Below, one piece after another: positions 6,865-13,665 of a stretch of 13,665 nucleotides of DNA. Position 1 is the first letter of the stretch; each line of letters opens with the position of its first letter. The stretch lies in contig JAQTRJ010000020.1 of NCBI GenBank assembly GCA_028711875.1, forward strand, positions 1 through 13,665. Direction: 5' to 3'. The translations under genes were made by a program, and so were the position numbers. The stretch is from a bacterium (lineage in GTDB: Bacteria; Electryoneota; RPQS01). A model generated the notes under the pieces. The model did not search any database. It saw only the letters and a program-made list of their open reading frames with translations, and was not told where the DNA came from.

Positions 6865-8154
6865 CTATTTCACAAACAGTATCCGGGTTGCTTTCCCACC
6901 TCCATCGGCACCCAAAACCGCCAGATACATCCCTGATGATATTATATTTACGCCATGATTTGCGGGATTCCACACGCTCTCGCCCATCCCAGGGGGGATT
7001 TCGATATTGTCCACAAACTGACCCATCTCATTGAAAATACGGATGTTTTCAGTTGTTCGGGATACATTGGAGAGCCTGAAATGAACTGTGCTATTAAAGG
7101 GATTCGGATAGGCCTCCTCGATACTGAGAGAACTCGCGACTATAGTTTGGTGGCCAGGATTGGTCTCATTGGGACTTGCATACAACACCATCTGACCGGG
7201 AGCATCCGACACGAGATAGCGTTGCAGCAACGCGCCGTTGCTATCACGATACTCCACGGCATCATCCATTGAACATGACACAAAGAACGACCCATCTGAC
7301 AAAGCTTCCACGTCGGTGGCGCCCACCCCGACAAAGATCGGCGATGTGGAACTATTCAACATCGCTAAATCCGACAGCCGGTAGCGATAGACCTCTCCAT
7401 GTCCACCCCATCCGCCCGCCGCAATGACGACTTGGCCTCCGCCACAACTGAGATTCATCGGCGAACCGCCGATCGGTACGATAGCGTGATTCTCCGGAGC
7501 GTCCAAGTCAATCACATAGATCTCGCCTGCGATGTTCGCATAGTTGCCGGTGCAAACCACGTGCAGCCGATTCTGATCATCCACGGCGGCCGTCTGCGGA
7601 TTCATCCCGACTTGCAGACTGTCCAGCCATTGAAAACCGGGACGACTATAAACCATGACAACTCCGGGGCCATAAACTCCGAAGGATTGGTAGCGAGTCA
7701 AGCAAACGAACACTCGATCCTCGTGCGCGAGGATGCCCTGCGGCGCTACACCAACCGAAACATTGCCGACAACCGATCCGTCCGTCAGTCGCATCAGCAG
7801 AATGTTGTTGGAAATCCAGTTCGTGACGGCAACGGTATCCTGATTCACCACGGCGAGCGAGTACGGATTCACCCCCCCGGCGGTTGGAAAATCCCCAAAC
7901 GTGGCATTCGTTTCTGCGTCAATCATTTGGACGGTGTTCAACAGTGAGTTCGTGACCAGCAACCGATGGTCACTGACGACGATGTCATTGCATCCATAGC
8001 CCAAGTCCAGCACATGGCTGTTGACGATTCCCGTAGCGAGACGGATTTCAGCCAGAGACTCATCGCCATATTGAACGACATACAACCGATCTTGGGCATC
8101 GGAGAAGCCTGAACTCAGCACAAGAAAACAGATTAAAAAAACGAATTTCTTCAT
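6865..8154 (-). CDS. Secreted seven-bladed beta-propeller (YncE/BtuG-like) with type IX sorting domain
   Basis: The 429-residue product has a signal peptide (1-20, likely cut after SDA; no lipobox). Residues about 22-330 contain roughly seven repeats of 40-50 residues with the YncE-type pattern: a strand ending in VTN/VCT, a loop, then VQMIDAETN, ILLMRLTDG, IYVIDLDAP or VYRYRLSD. The C-terminus (342-429) is a Por/FlgD-like sorting domain with AYPNPFNST (348-356), a GQFVDNI strand and a final SGMYLAVL...ATRILFVK, typical of type IX secretion cargo. The ATG is 3 nt after the upstream receptor gene, so the two are co-transcribed in a riboswitch-controlled unit. In Bacteroides the surface propeller BtuG binds B12 and hands it to BtuB. 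By architecture and context I infer a similar capture role, delivered by type IX secretion. Binding of cobalamin is not shown by the sequence. Confidence 0.8.
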   Translation of the reverse strand: MKKFVFLICFLVLSSGFSDAQDRLYVVQYGDESLAEIRLATGIVNSHVLDLGYGCNDIVVSDHRLLVTNSLLNTVQMIDAETNATFGDFPTAGGVNPYSLAVVNQDTVAVTNWISNNILLMRLTDGSVVGNVSVGVAPQGILAHEDRVFVCLTRYQSFGVYGPGVVMVYSRPGFQWLDSLQVGMNPQTAAVDDQNRLHVVCTGNYANIAGEIYVIDLDAPENHAIVPIGGSPMNLSCGGGQVVIAAGGWGGHGEVYRYRLSDLAMLNSSTSPIFVGVGATDVEALSDGSFFVSCSMDDAVEYRDSNGALLQRYLVSDAPGQMVLYASPNETNPGHQTIVASSLSIEEAYPNPFNSTVHFRLSNVSRTTENIRIFNEMGQFVDNIEIPPGMGESVWNPANHGVNIISSGMYLAVLGADGGGKATRILFVK

Positions 8155-8157
8155 TTC

Positions 8158-10323
8158 CTAAATCGAAGACAATTCTATGTGCGCGTACCATTGCCGGAGG
8201 GGCATGGGAGCATAGCGGACGATGCGATAATCCTGATCCAGCAGATTCTCACAGCCGATTGTGGATCGCAGCTGCACCTTGCCCGCGCGAAACGTGTACG
8301 ATCCCTGCACATCCACTAAGTCGTACTCGCTTAGCCACTTGGAATTTGTTTCCAGGATCGGTCGCGCCGAAACCCAACGATAGGATGCCGAAAGACGCAA
8401 TCCTTGATGGTCAAGCGAGGCCCCCGCCCTGTGCGTTCTCGGGGCCCGACAGGTCAAATACTTTCCGCCGGTGTTGCGGTCGTCCGTATCGTCGCGCGCC
8501 TCTGTCCAGTTGCAGCCGGTATTCAAAGCCAGCTTCCCGCGAAGGAATCTCTGCTCTGCAAACACATCCAACGTCCGCACGTGAGCCTGTTGCAGGTTGA
8601 ACGGTTTCCAGAAATTGTCGAAGGTGCGACGCCACACGATGAGATCGTTCACGTCCTGATCGGAAACCGACACCTCGCAGCGAGTGGCGTTCTGCGATCC
8701 GCTTTCGAAAATCGCCTGACCGGTCCACTCCTCGGAGATTTCCGCGCGCAAATCAGGATTTCCGCGAGTTGCCATATCCGCCAGCCAAAAGAGCGAGTAG
8801 AATGATGGCGCACGGAACGATTTTCCCCATTGGACCATGACGGCAAAACGTCCGGAACCCGAGCGCTCGATTCCAAGGCTCGCCTTTGGCAAAATCGCAT
8901 CGTCACCTCCAAAGGTCTCGCGTCGCAAGCCGGACTCTATGTTCACCGCGACGGAATGCCGCTGAAGTTCCAGAAGTCGAGCGCCCGCCGTACTCCACAG
9001 CGCGGTACGCGTTCGCGCTGCCGATCCACCGGCGATCACGTTGCCTTCCATCCGCTCCCGCCCCGCCAATCCTCCACATTCCCACCGGATTCCTCTCCAA
9101 CGAGTTGTTGCGGAAAGTTCCCCCTCCGATTGCCGGGAGAATTCGTTCGTCCACTCGGCTCTTCCGTAGTCATCGGCATTTCGATACTCGCGTTGACTGC
9201 GATCATGGCTGGCTCTTGCACTTAGAAGAATCGAACCCAAACGCGGAAAGAGCCGAAAGTTCACCGCTTCCTGACGCGTTTCCTGCCGTGCCCGCGGCGT
9301 TGTTTGTGGAGCCAAATAGCCGGGCATGCCGCGGAGCTCGCGATCCAGCACAGCGGAAAGCTCGATCGCGTTGCTATCCTGTTCGCGAGAACGCCATTTG
9401 ATAAAAAGCTGATCGCGCGTCACGTCGTTGTTGTTTCGACTCGCGACGTGTCCCAGATCGGGGGTAAAGATCCCGGTGCCGTCGTCTTCGCAGATTCGAT
9501 ACCGGAAATCGCCCGGTCCTTCGGTTCGAGTGAAAGTGAGCAAGCTAATCCCCGGACCGACTCTCCCGGAGCCTAAAAAGCCGGCACGACCATAGGTGGG
9601 GTACGCTTCCACCGCCGCCGACCATAGAGTACGGGCAATCGGAATTCTCGTGGTCACATCAATAATCCCGCCGATCGCTTCGCTGCCGACTTCAGTCTGG
9701 CCCGCTCGATACACCTTGACCGTCTCAATCCAATCCAAGGGAATTGAAGACAAGTCCGCTTCGCCCGTGCCGATGTTCTCTACGCGGCGCCCATCCACTC
9801 GCACAAGCACCTGCGCCGCGGACGCTCCGCCGATCATAACAGTCTCACCGCCGCCAGCTCGTCCGTCGGATCGGATATCGAGTCCCGCTTCCATGCGGAG
9901 AAAGGCGGGCAAGTCATGAGCTGTGCTGCGTTCAATATCGCAACGATTGAAAGAACGCGCGTGAGCCGACTTCATTCGACTCTCAACCACGTACTCCGGC
10001 AGCATCGTCATGACCGACTCCATGACGAACCGAAGACTGCGCCGTTCCCCCGCGCCAAGCTCGATCAATGTGTCCTGCGCAATCCAGTCGGTTCCGGAAA
10101 CCTCCAGGCGGTAGCGGCCGGGGGGCAATTGGTCGAAAACGGCACAACCGTTCTGCTCCAGCGACTGCACCACTGCGTTCGGCCAGAGAACAACCGTTCC
10201 CCGACTCTTCGCAAGCGGAGAATCGCCGAGCGCGCACACACGAATCATTCCCCCATCCTGAGCGAATGCGCAACTGCAGAGCAGCACAAGACTGACCAGA
10301 GTATTTACAGCCAGAGACGCCAT
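8158..10323 (-). CDS. btuB: TonB-dependent outer-membrane receptor, probable cobalamin receptor (BtuB-like)
   Basis: TonB-dependent receptors import scarce nutrients across the outer membrane using TonB/ExbBD energy. The 721-residue product has a signal peptide (1-21, cut before QD) and a small beta-sandwich domain like a carboxypeptidase regulatory fold (about 25-101; LPPGRYRLEVSG at 66-77). A candidate TonB box lies around LPEYVVESR (108-116). The plug domain (about 137-226) includes VLVRVDGRRVENIGTGEADL (172-191) and IETVKVYRAGQTEVGSEAIG (199-218). The rest, to about 720, is strand-rich barrel ending ...AHIELSSI. The ATG at 10323 overlaps the upstream barrel gene by 19 nt. Substrate cannot be read from the protein alone; the cobalamin assignment rests on the upstream B12 riboswitch and the neighbours. 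TonB and ExbBD are not in the window. Confidence 0.85.
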   Translation of the reverse strand: MASLAVNTLVSLVLLCSCAFAQDGGMIRVCALGDSPLAKSRGTVVLWPNAVVQSLEQNGCAVFDQLPPGRYRLEVSGTDWIAQDTLIELGAGERRSLRFVMESVMTMLPEYVVESRMKSAHARSFNRCDIERSTAHDLPAFLRMEAGLDIRSDGRAGGGETVMIGGASAAQVLVRVDGRRVENIGTGEADLSSIPLDWIETVKVYRAGQTEVGSEAIGGIIDVTTRIPIARTLWSAAVEAYPTYGRAGFLGSGRVGPGISLLTFTRTEGPGDFRYRICEDDGTGIFTPDLGHVASRNNNDVTRDQLFIKWRSREQDSNAIELSAVLDRELRGMPGYLAPQTTPRARQETRQEAVNFRLFPRLGSILLSARASHDRSQREYRNADDYGRAEWTNEFSRQSEGELSATTRWRGIRWECGGLAGRERMEGNVIAGGSAARTRTALWSTAGARLLELQRHSVAVNIESGLRRETFGGDDAILPKASLGIERSGSGRFAVMVQWGKSFRAPSFYSLFWLADMATRGNPDLRAEISEEWTGQAIFESGSQNATRCEVSVSDQDVNDLIVWRRTFDNFWKPFNLQQAHVRTLDVFAEQRFLRGKLALNTGCNWTEARDDTDDRNTGGKYLTCRAPRTHRAGASLDHQGLRLSASYRWVSARPILETNSKWLSEYDLVDVQGSYTFRAGKVQLRSTIGCENLLDQDYRIVRYAPMPLRQWYAHIELSSI

Positions 10324-12110
10324 ATAAAGGCCAGATATTCTTCCTTGGCGATCATCGGATAGCCCGGAAGAAGCGCGTAGTGTTCCTTGAAGAAATTCTC
10401 CGTTCCCCAGATCAGCGTGACTCCGCGAATCGTCGCAGAAAGGCGGAAACCAATCAGACGGTTTGGTCCCAAAATTGCCGTGCCTTTATCCGAAAAGGCA
10501 TTGCGCTGTCCGATCTCCTCGTAGCTGATATGGCTGCGAATGGTCAGCGGCGCTTGGAAAAAATCATGTTCAAAATACAAACGGGTATAGCCGCGCCTAT
10601 CCGATGGTCCACCCCAGTTATCAGTTTGCCCCCGTCGAAACCACCAGGAATCCACGCGAAGACCGTATCGCAAGGGCACGGACGCGCTGACCGCAAAACC
10701 GAAATCTGTGTCGTCCGTTGTGCGGCGATCATAGGCAAGCTTCACGTCTGAATCGTCTCGGATAAAACGATTCCCGAAATCACCGGGCTGGTGAAAAGTC
10801 ATCCCCGTAAGATCAAGCATGGCGCGCCGCACCCGCCATTCCAGCCCAGCGGACGACGTGAGATAGCGATCCACGTCGGCAATGGACGCGGACGATCCCA
10901 GATAACGCGAAGCGGCACCGGCAAATTCCGGCGCGATCATGAGCGGACGATCCGCGATATCATAGTTTCCCACTCGCCACAGCAGGGGAACGAACTCTTC
11001 GGAATATTGAGTCCCTCCATGCAATGAGAACGAATGAACCGGCTTCGTCTTGATCTCGATTCCGCCACGCGGCAGCAGCGCACGATCTACTTCTTCATCC
11101 GCCCAGTCAGCTACGCGATTCAAACCCGCGAACACCCTCACACCCGCGAATCGAACATCCACAGAATCCGCAAGCAAGAGGTCCACCGATAACTCTCCGC
11201 GAATTCTGCTGATCGGCAGTGAGTCGCCCGGGGCCGTTTTCGGCAGATCCAGATCGGTAACGGTCGAAGCATGACGAAGCCGCAGATGATGCCGTCCAAA
11301 TCGCTTGGCTAGGTCGCCGATATACCCCCAACTCTGCTCCCGCAGACGAAACGGACTTCCCCATGATTCGCGATCTTGTCTCACGAAGAGCTGAATTCGC
11401 GGTTCAATCTGATTCGAGAGGGAATCCTCTCGGTGAAACGCGAGGATGCCCTCCTCCCGCTCCGTGTAATAGCCATTGGATACGGACGGAAACTCAGAAT
11501 CCACATTCGATCCGCCATAGGACAATTCGCTTCGCCACTTTTTTCCCAAATCGAAGCCCACATCGCCGCGAACCCGATTGAAGCGGGAGGCGGTTCGATA
11601 ACGCAGCCCGTTGTACCAGCCGAGCCTGCCGGAAAGGTTCAGAGTCAGGGATTTGTAAACACGCTGCGCGTGCAGGAAATCCACCGTTCCATAGCCATAG
11701 TAACCCTCGCGAATCTGAAACTCCGTGTAGGGAGAATCCACCGGAACGTCGCGAGTCCCCACATGAATCGTACCCAACGCACCGCCACTCAGCAGCTGAT
11801 AATCCACTTCTCCAATTTCCCCCAGTGGCTGCAGATTGGGATCATACAATCCATCACTCACGCGCCGCTCGGGAATTCCGTCCTTTTCAATCCGCATGAG
11901 CCACGAATGCTGATGCCACGGCCAGATGACGATCGGCGCTCCCAAAGTGCCGTAGTCAAGCGGATACATGCCGGGGAACCGACGCAACACATCGCTGAAA
12001 TCCTCAAAGGGAAATGTCTGAAGGTCTTCCTGGATGAAATTCGGACCTTGCGCAGCGCACAAACCTGCCCATGTGAGCAGAAGGCCGGCAAACCAGGATA
12101 GGCGTTTCAT
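10305..12110 (-). CDS. Outer-membrane beta-barrel with eroded TonB-receptor plug, function unknown
   Basis: The 601-residue product has a signal peptide (1-20, cut before QG). Residues 38-117 still follow the order of a TonB-receptor plug: FSDVLRRFPGM resembles the usual DVLRRxPG, DYGTLGAP follows, then RIEKDGIPE in place of the VxVDGxP strand, IGEVDYQLLSGG in place of IERVEVLRG, and GTIHV in place of GxINV. The usual IRG and alternating glycine elements are missing and a Trp/His-rich stretch (IWPWHQHSW, 62-70) sits in their place. No TonB box is evident before the plug. The remaining 480 residues alternate polar and hydrophobic residues with many aromatics, as in outer-membrane barrels, ending EEYLAFIWRLWL. 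The ATG overlaps the S-component stop (ATGA). It is probably a dedicated partner in B12 uptake, or a diverged receptor or porin; no specific function is recognisable. Confidence 0.7.
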   Translation of the reverse strand: MKRLSWFAGLLLTWAGLCAAQGPNFIQEDLQTFPFEDFSDVLRRFPGMYPLDYGTLGAPIVIWPWHQHSWLMRIEKDGIPERRVSDGLYDPNLQPLGEIGEVDYQLLSGGALGTIHVGTRDVPVDSPYTEFQIREGYYGYGTVDFLHAQRVYKSLTLNLSGRLGWYNGLRYRTASRFNRVRGDVGFDLGKKWRSELSYGGSNVDSEFPSVSNGYYTEREEGILAFHREDSLSNQIEPRIQLFVRQDRESWGSPFRLREQSWGYIGDLAKRFGRHHLRLRHASTVTDLDLPKTAPGDSLPISRIRGELSVDLLLADSVDVRFAGVRVFAGLNRVADWADEEVDRALLPRGGIEIKTKPVHSFSLHGGTQYSEEFVPLLWRVGNYDIADRPLMIAPEFAGAASRYLGSSASIADVDRYLTSSAGLEWRVRRAMLDLTGMTFHQPGDFGNRFIRDDSDVKLAYDRRTTDDTDFGFAVSASVPLRYGLRVDSWWFRRGQTDNWGGPSDRRGYTRLYFEHDFFQAPLTIRSHISYEEIGQRNAFSDKGTAILGPNRLIGFRLSATIRGVTLIWGTENFFKEHYALLPGYPMIAKEEYLAFIWRLWL

Positions 12111-12670
12111 GATACCCTCAGGACTTTTTCCAATCGTGGAAGAAGAGGCCGAACGATCACAATAAACACAGCGGCATTGGCGGCGAGATGGATGGCCGCG
12201 AACGGTAAACCAATCGTCAGGGAAACCAGAGTCTGGGCAATAGAAAACCCGGCCATCAGAGGGAAAGCCAGGTTCGTCAGAAAATCAAATATCACTGTGC
12301 TCAACAGACCGAAACCGATCACCGGAATCGCGTATCCAAAACCGGCACGGCGAGATCGCACAATTTTTGCCGCCATGCCACCCGCCAAACCGACGACAGC
12401 CATCCCCATGACTTGCGCAGCCAAGAGCGGCCCCAGTGAGCTGCCCATGGGATGGAAACCGGCAAACAGCGCTTCGGTTAACGCTCCCGTCAGCAGTCCC
12501 GCCGGAACACCCAGAAGAAATCCCGCCGAGAAACAGACGGCAGTGACCAACTCGACATTCGGAATGGCGCTGAGCAGCCACCCTGCCGCCACTCCCACCG
12601 CCACGAGCATCGCGATGCGAGTGACCATCAACGGGGAGCGATCCGTTTGCGACTCGGAGACCATGCGCAT
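12107..12670 (-). CDS. ECF transporter S component, probable cobalamin-type
   Basis: S components are small integral membrane proteins that bind a vitamin and dock onto the shared EcfA-EcfA'-EcfT energising module. The 187-residue product is very hydrophobic with about six membrane segments (roughly 17-37, 40-56, 58-73, 81-103, 112-136, 143-176). The first carries small-residue AxxxA spacing (Ala20, Ala24, Ala28), the pattern S components use to contact EcfT. IPNVELVTAV (36-45) and LLAAQVMGMAVVGLAGG (82-98) are family-like. Location directly behind a B12 riboswitch and before a TonB receptor argues for cobalamin or a precursor; riboflavin-type and other S components are similar in shape. No ecfA or ecfT is in the window. 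Two starts compete: ATG at 12670 and ATG at 12664, discussed with the leader hairpin. It overlaps the next gene by 4 nt. Confidence 0.8.
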   Translation of the reverse strand: MRMVSESQTDRSPLMVTRIAMLVAVGVAAGWLLSAIPNVELVTAVCFSAGFLLGVPAGLLTGALTEALFAGFHPMGSSLGPLLAAQVMGMAVVGLAGGMAAKIVRSRRAGFGYAIPVIGFGLLSTVIFDFLTNLAFPLMAGFSIAQTLVSLTIGLPFAAIHLAANAAVFIVIVRPLLPRLEKVLRVS

Positions 12671-12700
12671 CTCTTCGCACGCGACGAAGAGCCTCCACCT
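12671..12700 (-). promoter_or_regulatory. Shine-Dalgarno and hairpin before the S-component start
   Basis: On the minus strand a strong ribosome-binding sequence AGGTGGAGG (12700-12692) is followed at once by a perfect 7-bp inverted repeat, CTCTTCG (12691-12685) and CGAAGAG (12677-12671), with a 7-nt loop. The ATG at 12670 touches the base of the stem. Linearly the Shine-Dalgarno is 21 nt from this ATG, too far for normal use. With the hairpin folded the gap is closed, leaving 6 nt to the second in-frame ATG at 12664. This is probably part of the riboswitch expression platform acting on translation. The repeat is seen directly; its role is inferred. Confidence 0.5.
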
Positions 12701-12724
12701 GAACCTTACGACCGAAGGATAAAT

Positions 12725-12840
12725 ACGATTGGCAGGTCTCCTGGCTGAGTATCCGGTAAACGCGAATACATGACAGTTGCGGGTCAGCGACGGAATTGCA
12801 CCGTCTTCCCTATTCTTCCGCCGGGGCGGACACCAATCGT
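12725..12840 (-). ncRNA. Cobalamin (B12) riboswitch
   Basis: Read on the minus strand, the 8-nt ends ACGATTGG (12840-12833) and CCAATCGT (12732-12725) form a perfect P1. Inside lie a UCCGC/GCGGA hairpin (12830-12817), AATAGGGAA, and a P5 stem GACGG/CCGTC (12805-12789). The B12 box (12802-12773) follows, including GCTGACCCGCAACTGT. A 7-bp hairpin with GTATTCG and CGGATAC comes next, and then the conserved 3' element CTCAGCCAGGAGACCTGCC (12749-12731). This is a standard adenosylcobalamin/cobalamin aptamer in full order. Ligand binding normally lowers expression of the downstream B12 uptake or synthesis genes. No intrinsic terminator lies between it and the S-component gene, so control is probably at translation initiation. 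Confidence 0.95.
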
Positions 12841-12886
12841 GGGGGATTCAAAGAGCCGAATTTCCTGCCGCAGATCCGGCGCGCCG
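12841..12886 (-). other. Short gap between rplS and the riboswitch
   Basis: These 46 nt between the rplS stop and the aptamer contain small G/C-rich inverted repeats (for example GCCG and CGGC near 12875) but no U-tract that would make a clear terminator, and no recognisable -10 element at a suitable distance before P1. The B12 operon may therefore be transcribed partly by read-through from trmD-rplS, or from a promoter inside rplS that I cannot see. Confidence 0.3.
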
Positions 12887-13294
12887 CTACTCGGCCGAGT
12901 CGGAGCTGACGGAGGCCTTCGCGGTAGCGCTCGCTGGGCCGGATGATACCGTGCGGGTTTTTTCCCGGATGCGGGCTTTCTTACCCTTCAGCGCGCGGAG
13001 ATAGGTCAGTTTGGCGCGTCGCACGTGTCCGCGGCGTAACACTTCGATTTTCGCGATCGTCGGTGATTGGAGCGGAAAAATTCGTTCGACTCCCACGCCC
13101 ATCGAAATTTTTCGAACGGTGACCGATTCATCCAAACCGCCGCCGCGACGTCCGATTACCGTGCCCTGGAACGCCTGCAGACGCTCCTTGTCCCCTTCCA
13201 CGACGCGAACCCATACGTTCACGGTGTCGCCGGGAGCGAACGTGGGGACATCCTTGCGCAAATCGTCTTGAGTCCAGTTGGAGATGCGATTCAT
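12887..13294 (-). CDS. rplS: 50S ribosomal protein L19
   Basis: L19 lies at the 30S-50S interface and helps form an intersubunit bridge. The 135-residue product matches the family along its core: [20 protein letters not shown] (21-40), [13 protein letters not shown] (41-53), [20 protein letters not shown] (59-78) and [20 protein letters not shown] (85-104). After the core, a Ser/Ala-rich tail (about 116-135) extends past the usual 115-120 residues. The ATG at 13294 lies 19 nt after the trmD stop, the standard trmD-rplS order. No strong Shine-Dalgarno precedes it, consistent with translation coupled to trmD or with weak reliance on such sites. Confidence 0.97.
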   Translation of the reverse strand: MNRISNWTQDDLRKDVPTFAPGDTVNVWVRVVEGDKERLQAFQGTVIGRRGGGLDESVTVRKISMGVGVERIFPLQSPTIAKIEVLRRGHVRRAKLTYLRALKGKKARIREKTRTVSSGPASATAKASVSSDSAE

Positions 13295-13313
13295 GATTGG
13301 TTCTATGGTTTGG

Positions 13314-13665
13314 TCAATTGTCTCGATACTCAGGATGATCAGCTAGCCACGCCTGCCATAAATCTGGCCGCCTGGCGCGGGTTCGCTCGAGGCGCTGCTG
13401 CAGACGCCATGCTTCGATGCGTTGATGATGGCCGGACATAAGCGGCTCGGGAACCGAAAGTCCCTGACAGATTTCCGGCCGGGTGTAATAGGCCGCGTCG
13501 AGCAAACCGTCCTCGAAACTGTCCGTCTCGGCCGAATGAGGGTCGCTCATCGCACCGGGAAGCAAGCGAACGACGGCATCCACCAGTGCGGCAGCCGGGA
13601 TTTCACCGCCGCCCAGAATAAAATCACCGATCGAAATTTCCGTCCATGCGTCCCGTTCAAACACC
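13314..13665 (-). CDS. trmD: tRNA (guanine37-N1)-methyltransferase, C-terminal part (5' end outside window)
   Basis: TrmD methylates G37 next to the anticodon using S-adenosylmethionine and prevents +1 frameshifting. About 117 C-terminal residues are visible. They include the trefoil-knot cofactor segment [20 protein letters not shown], then [11 protein letters not shown], and the interdomain and active-site segment [20 protein letters not shown]. The C-terminal helical domain follows with [20 protein letters not shown] and [10 protein letters not shown], which contacts the tRNA. The apparent GTG start at 13664 is an internal valine codon, not the true start; the N-terminal half lies beyond the window. 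It is followed by rplS. Confidence 0.95.
   Translation of the reverse strand, partial: VFERDAWTEISIGDFILGGGEIPAAALVDAVVRLLPGAMSDPHSAETDSFEDGLLDAAYYTRPEICQGLSVPEPLMSGHHQRIEAWRLQQRLERTRARRPDLWQAWLADHPEYRDN

Noticed and set aside
10261..10290. Lipobox in the signal peptide of the TonB receptor (cysteines at residues 16 and 18)
   Set aside because: The residues before each Cys do not fit the lipobox consensus, and a normal signal-peptidase site (CAFA before QD) follows. TonB receptors are not usually lipoproteins.
12671..12691. The 7-bp hairpin before the S-component gene as a transcription terminator
   Set aside because: No U-tract follows; the start codon begins at the base of the stem, so a role in translation fits better.
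12841..12886. Terminator for rplS in the short gap
   Set aside because: The G/C-rich repeats are short and lack a run of T on the minus strand.

Overview
The window is compact bacterial DNA in which every gene I can support lies on the minus strand, so transcription runs from high to low coordinates. The host looks Gram-negative and probably belongs to the Fibrobacteres-Chlorobi-Bacteroidetes (FCB) group or a related candidate phylum. It encodes a TonB-dependent receptor and a second outer-membrane barrel, and one secreted protein ends in a type IX secretion (Por) sorting domain of the kind found in that group. The phylum assignment is inference.

Right end (about 12887-13665): the 3' part of trmD and then rplS, the usual tail of the rpsP-rimM-trmD-rplS ribosome operon.

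Middle (about 6831-12840): directly after rplS comes a clear cobalamin (vitamin B12) riboswitch with the B12 box, the conserved 3' element and a perfect 8-bp P1 helix. It leads into four tightly joined genes: an ECF-transporter S component in the inner membrane, an outer-membrane barrel with an eroded TonB-receptor plug, a full TonB-dependent receptor (BtuB-like), and a secreted seven-bladed beta-propeller with a type IX sorting tail. Junctions are a 4-nt overlap, a 19-nt overlap and a 3-nt gap, and the unit ends in a hairpin terminator. I read it as a B12 capture and import operon. The propeller would be the functional counterpart of the Bacteroides surface protein BtuG, but sent out by type IX secretion instead of being a lipoprotein. 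The eroded-plug barrel is an extra component with no role I can name.

Left half (1-6790): a housekeeping run trpS - scpA - scpB - (566-aa Rossmann protein) - cmk - plsC - rpsA, mostly with overlapping or nearly touching ends. It combines tRNA charging, chromosome condensation, pyrimidine nucleotide supply, phospholipid synthesis and translation initiation. The tryptophanyl-tRNA synthetase carries the four-cysteine pattern of the iron-sulfur type. The Rossmann protein sits where rluB often follows scpB and seems to lack the catalytic tyrosine of classical SDR enzymes. The window ends inside rpsA.

No tRNA or rRNA genes, insertion sequences, CRISPR arrays or phage genes were seen. No gene-free stretch exceeds 300 bases; the longest is the riboswitch leader between rplS and the S-component gene (about 216 bases).
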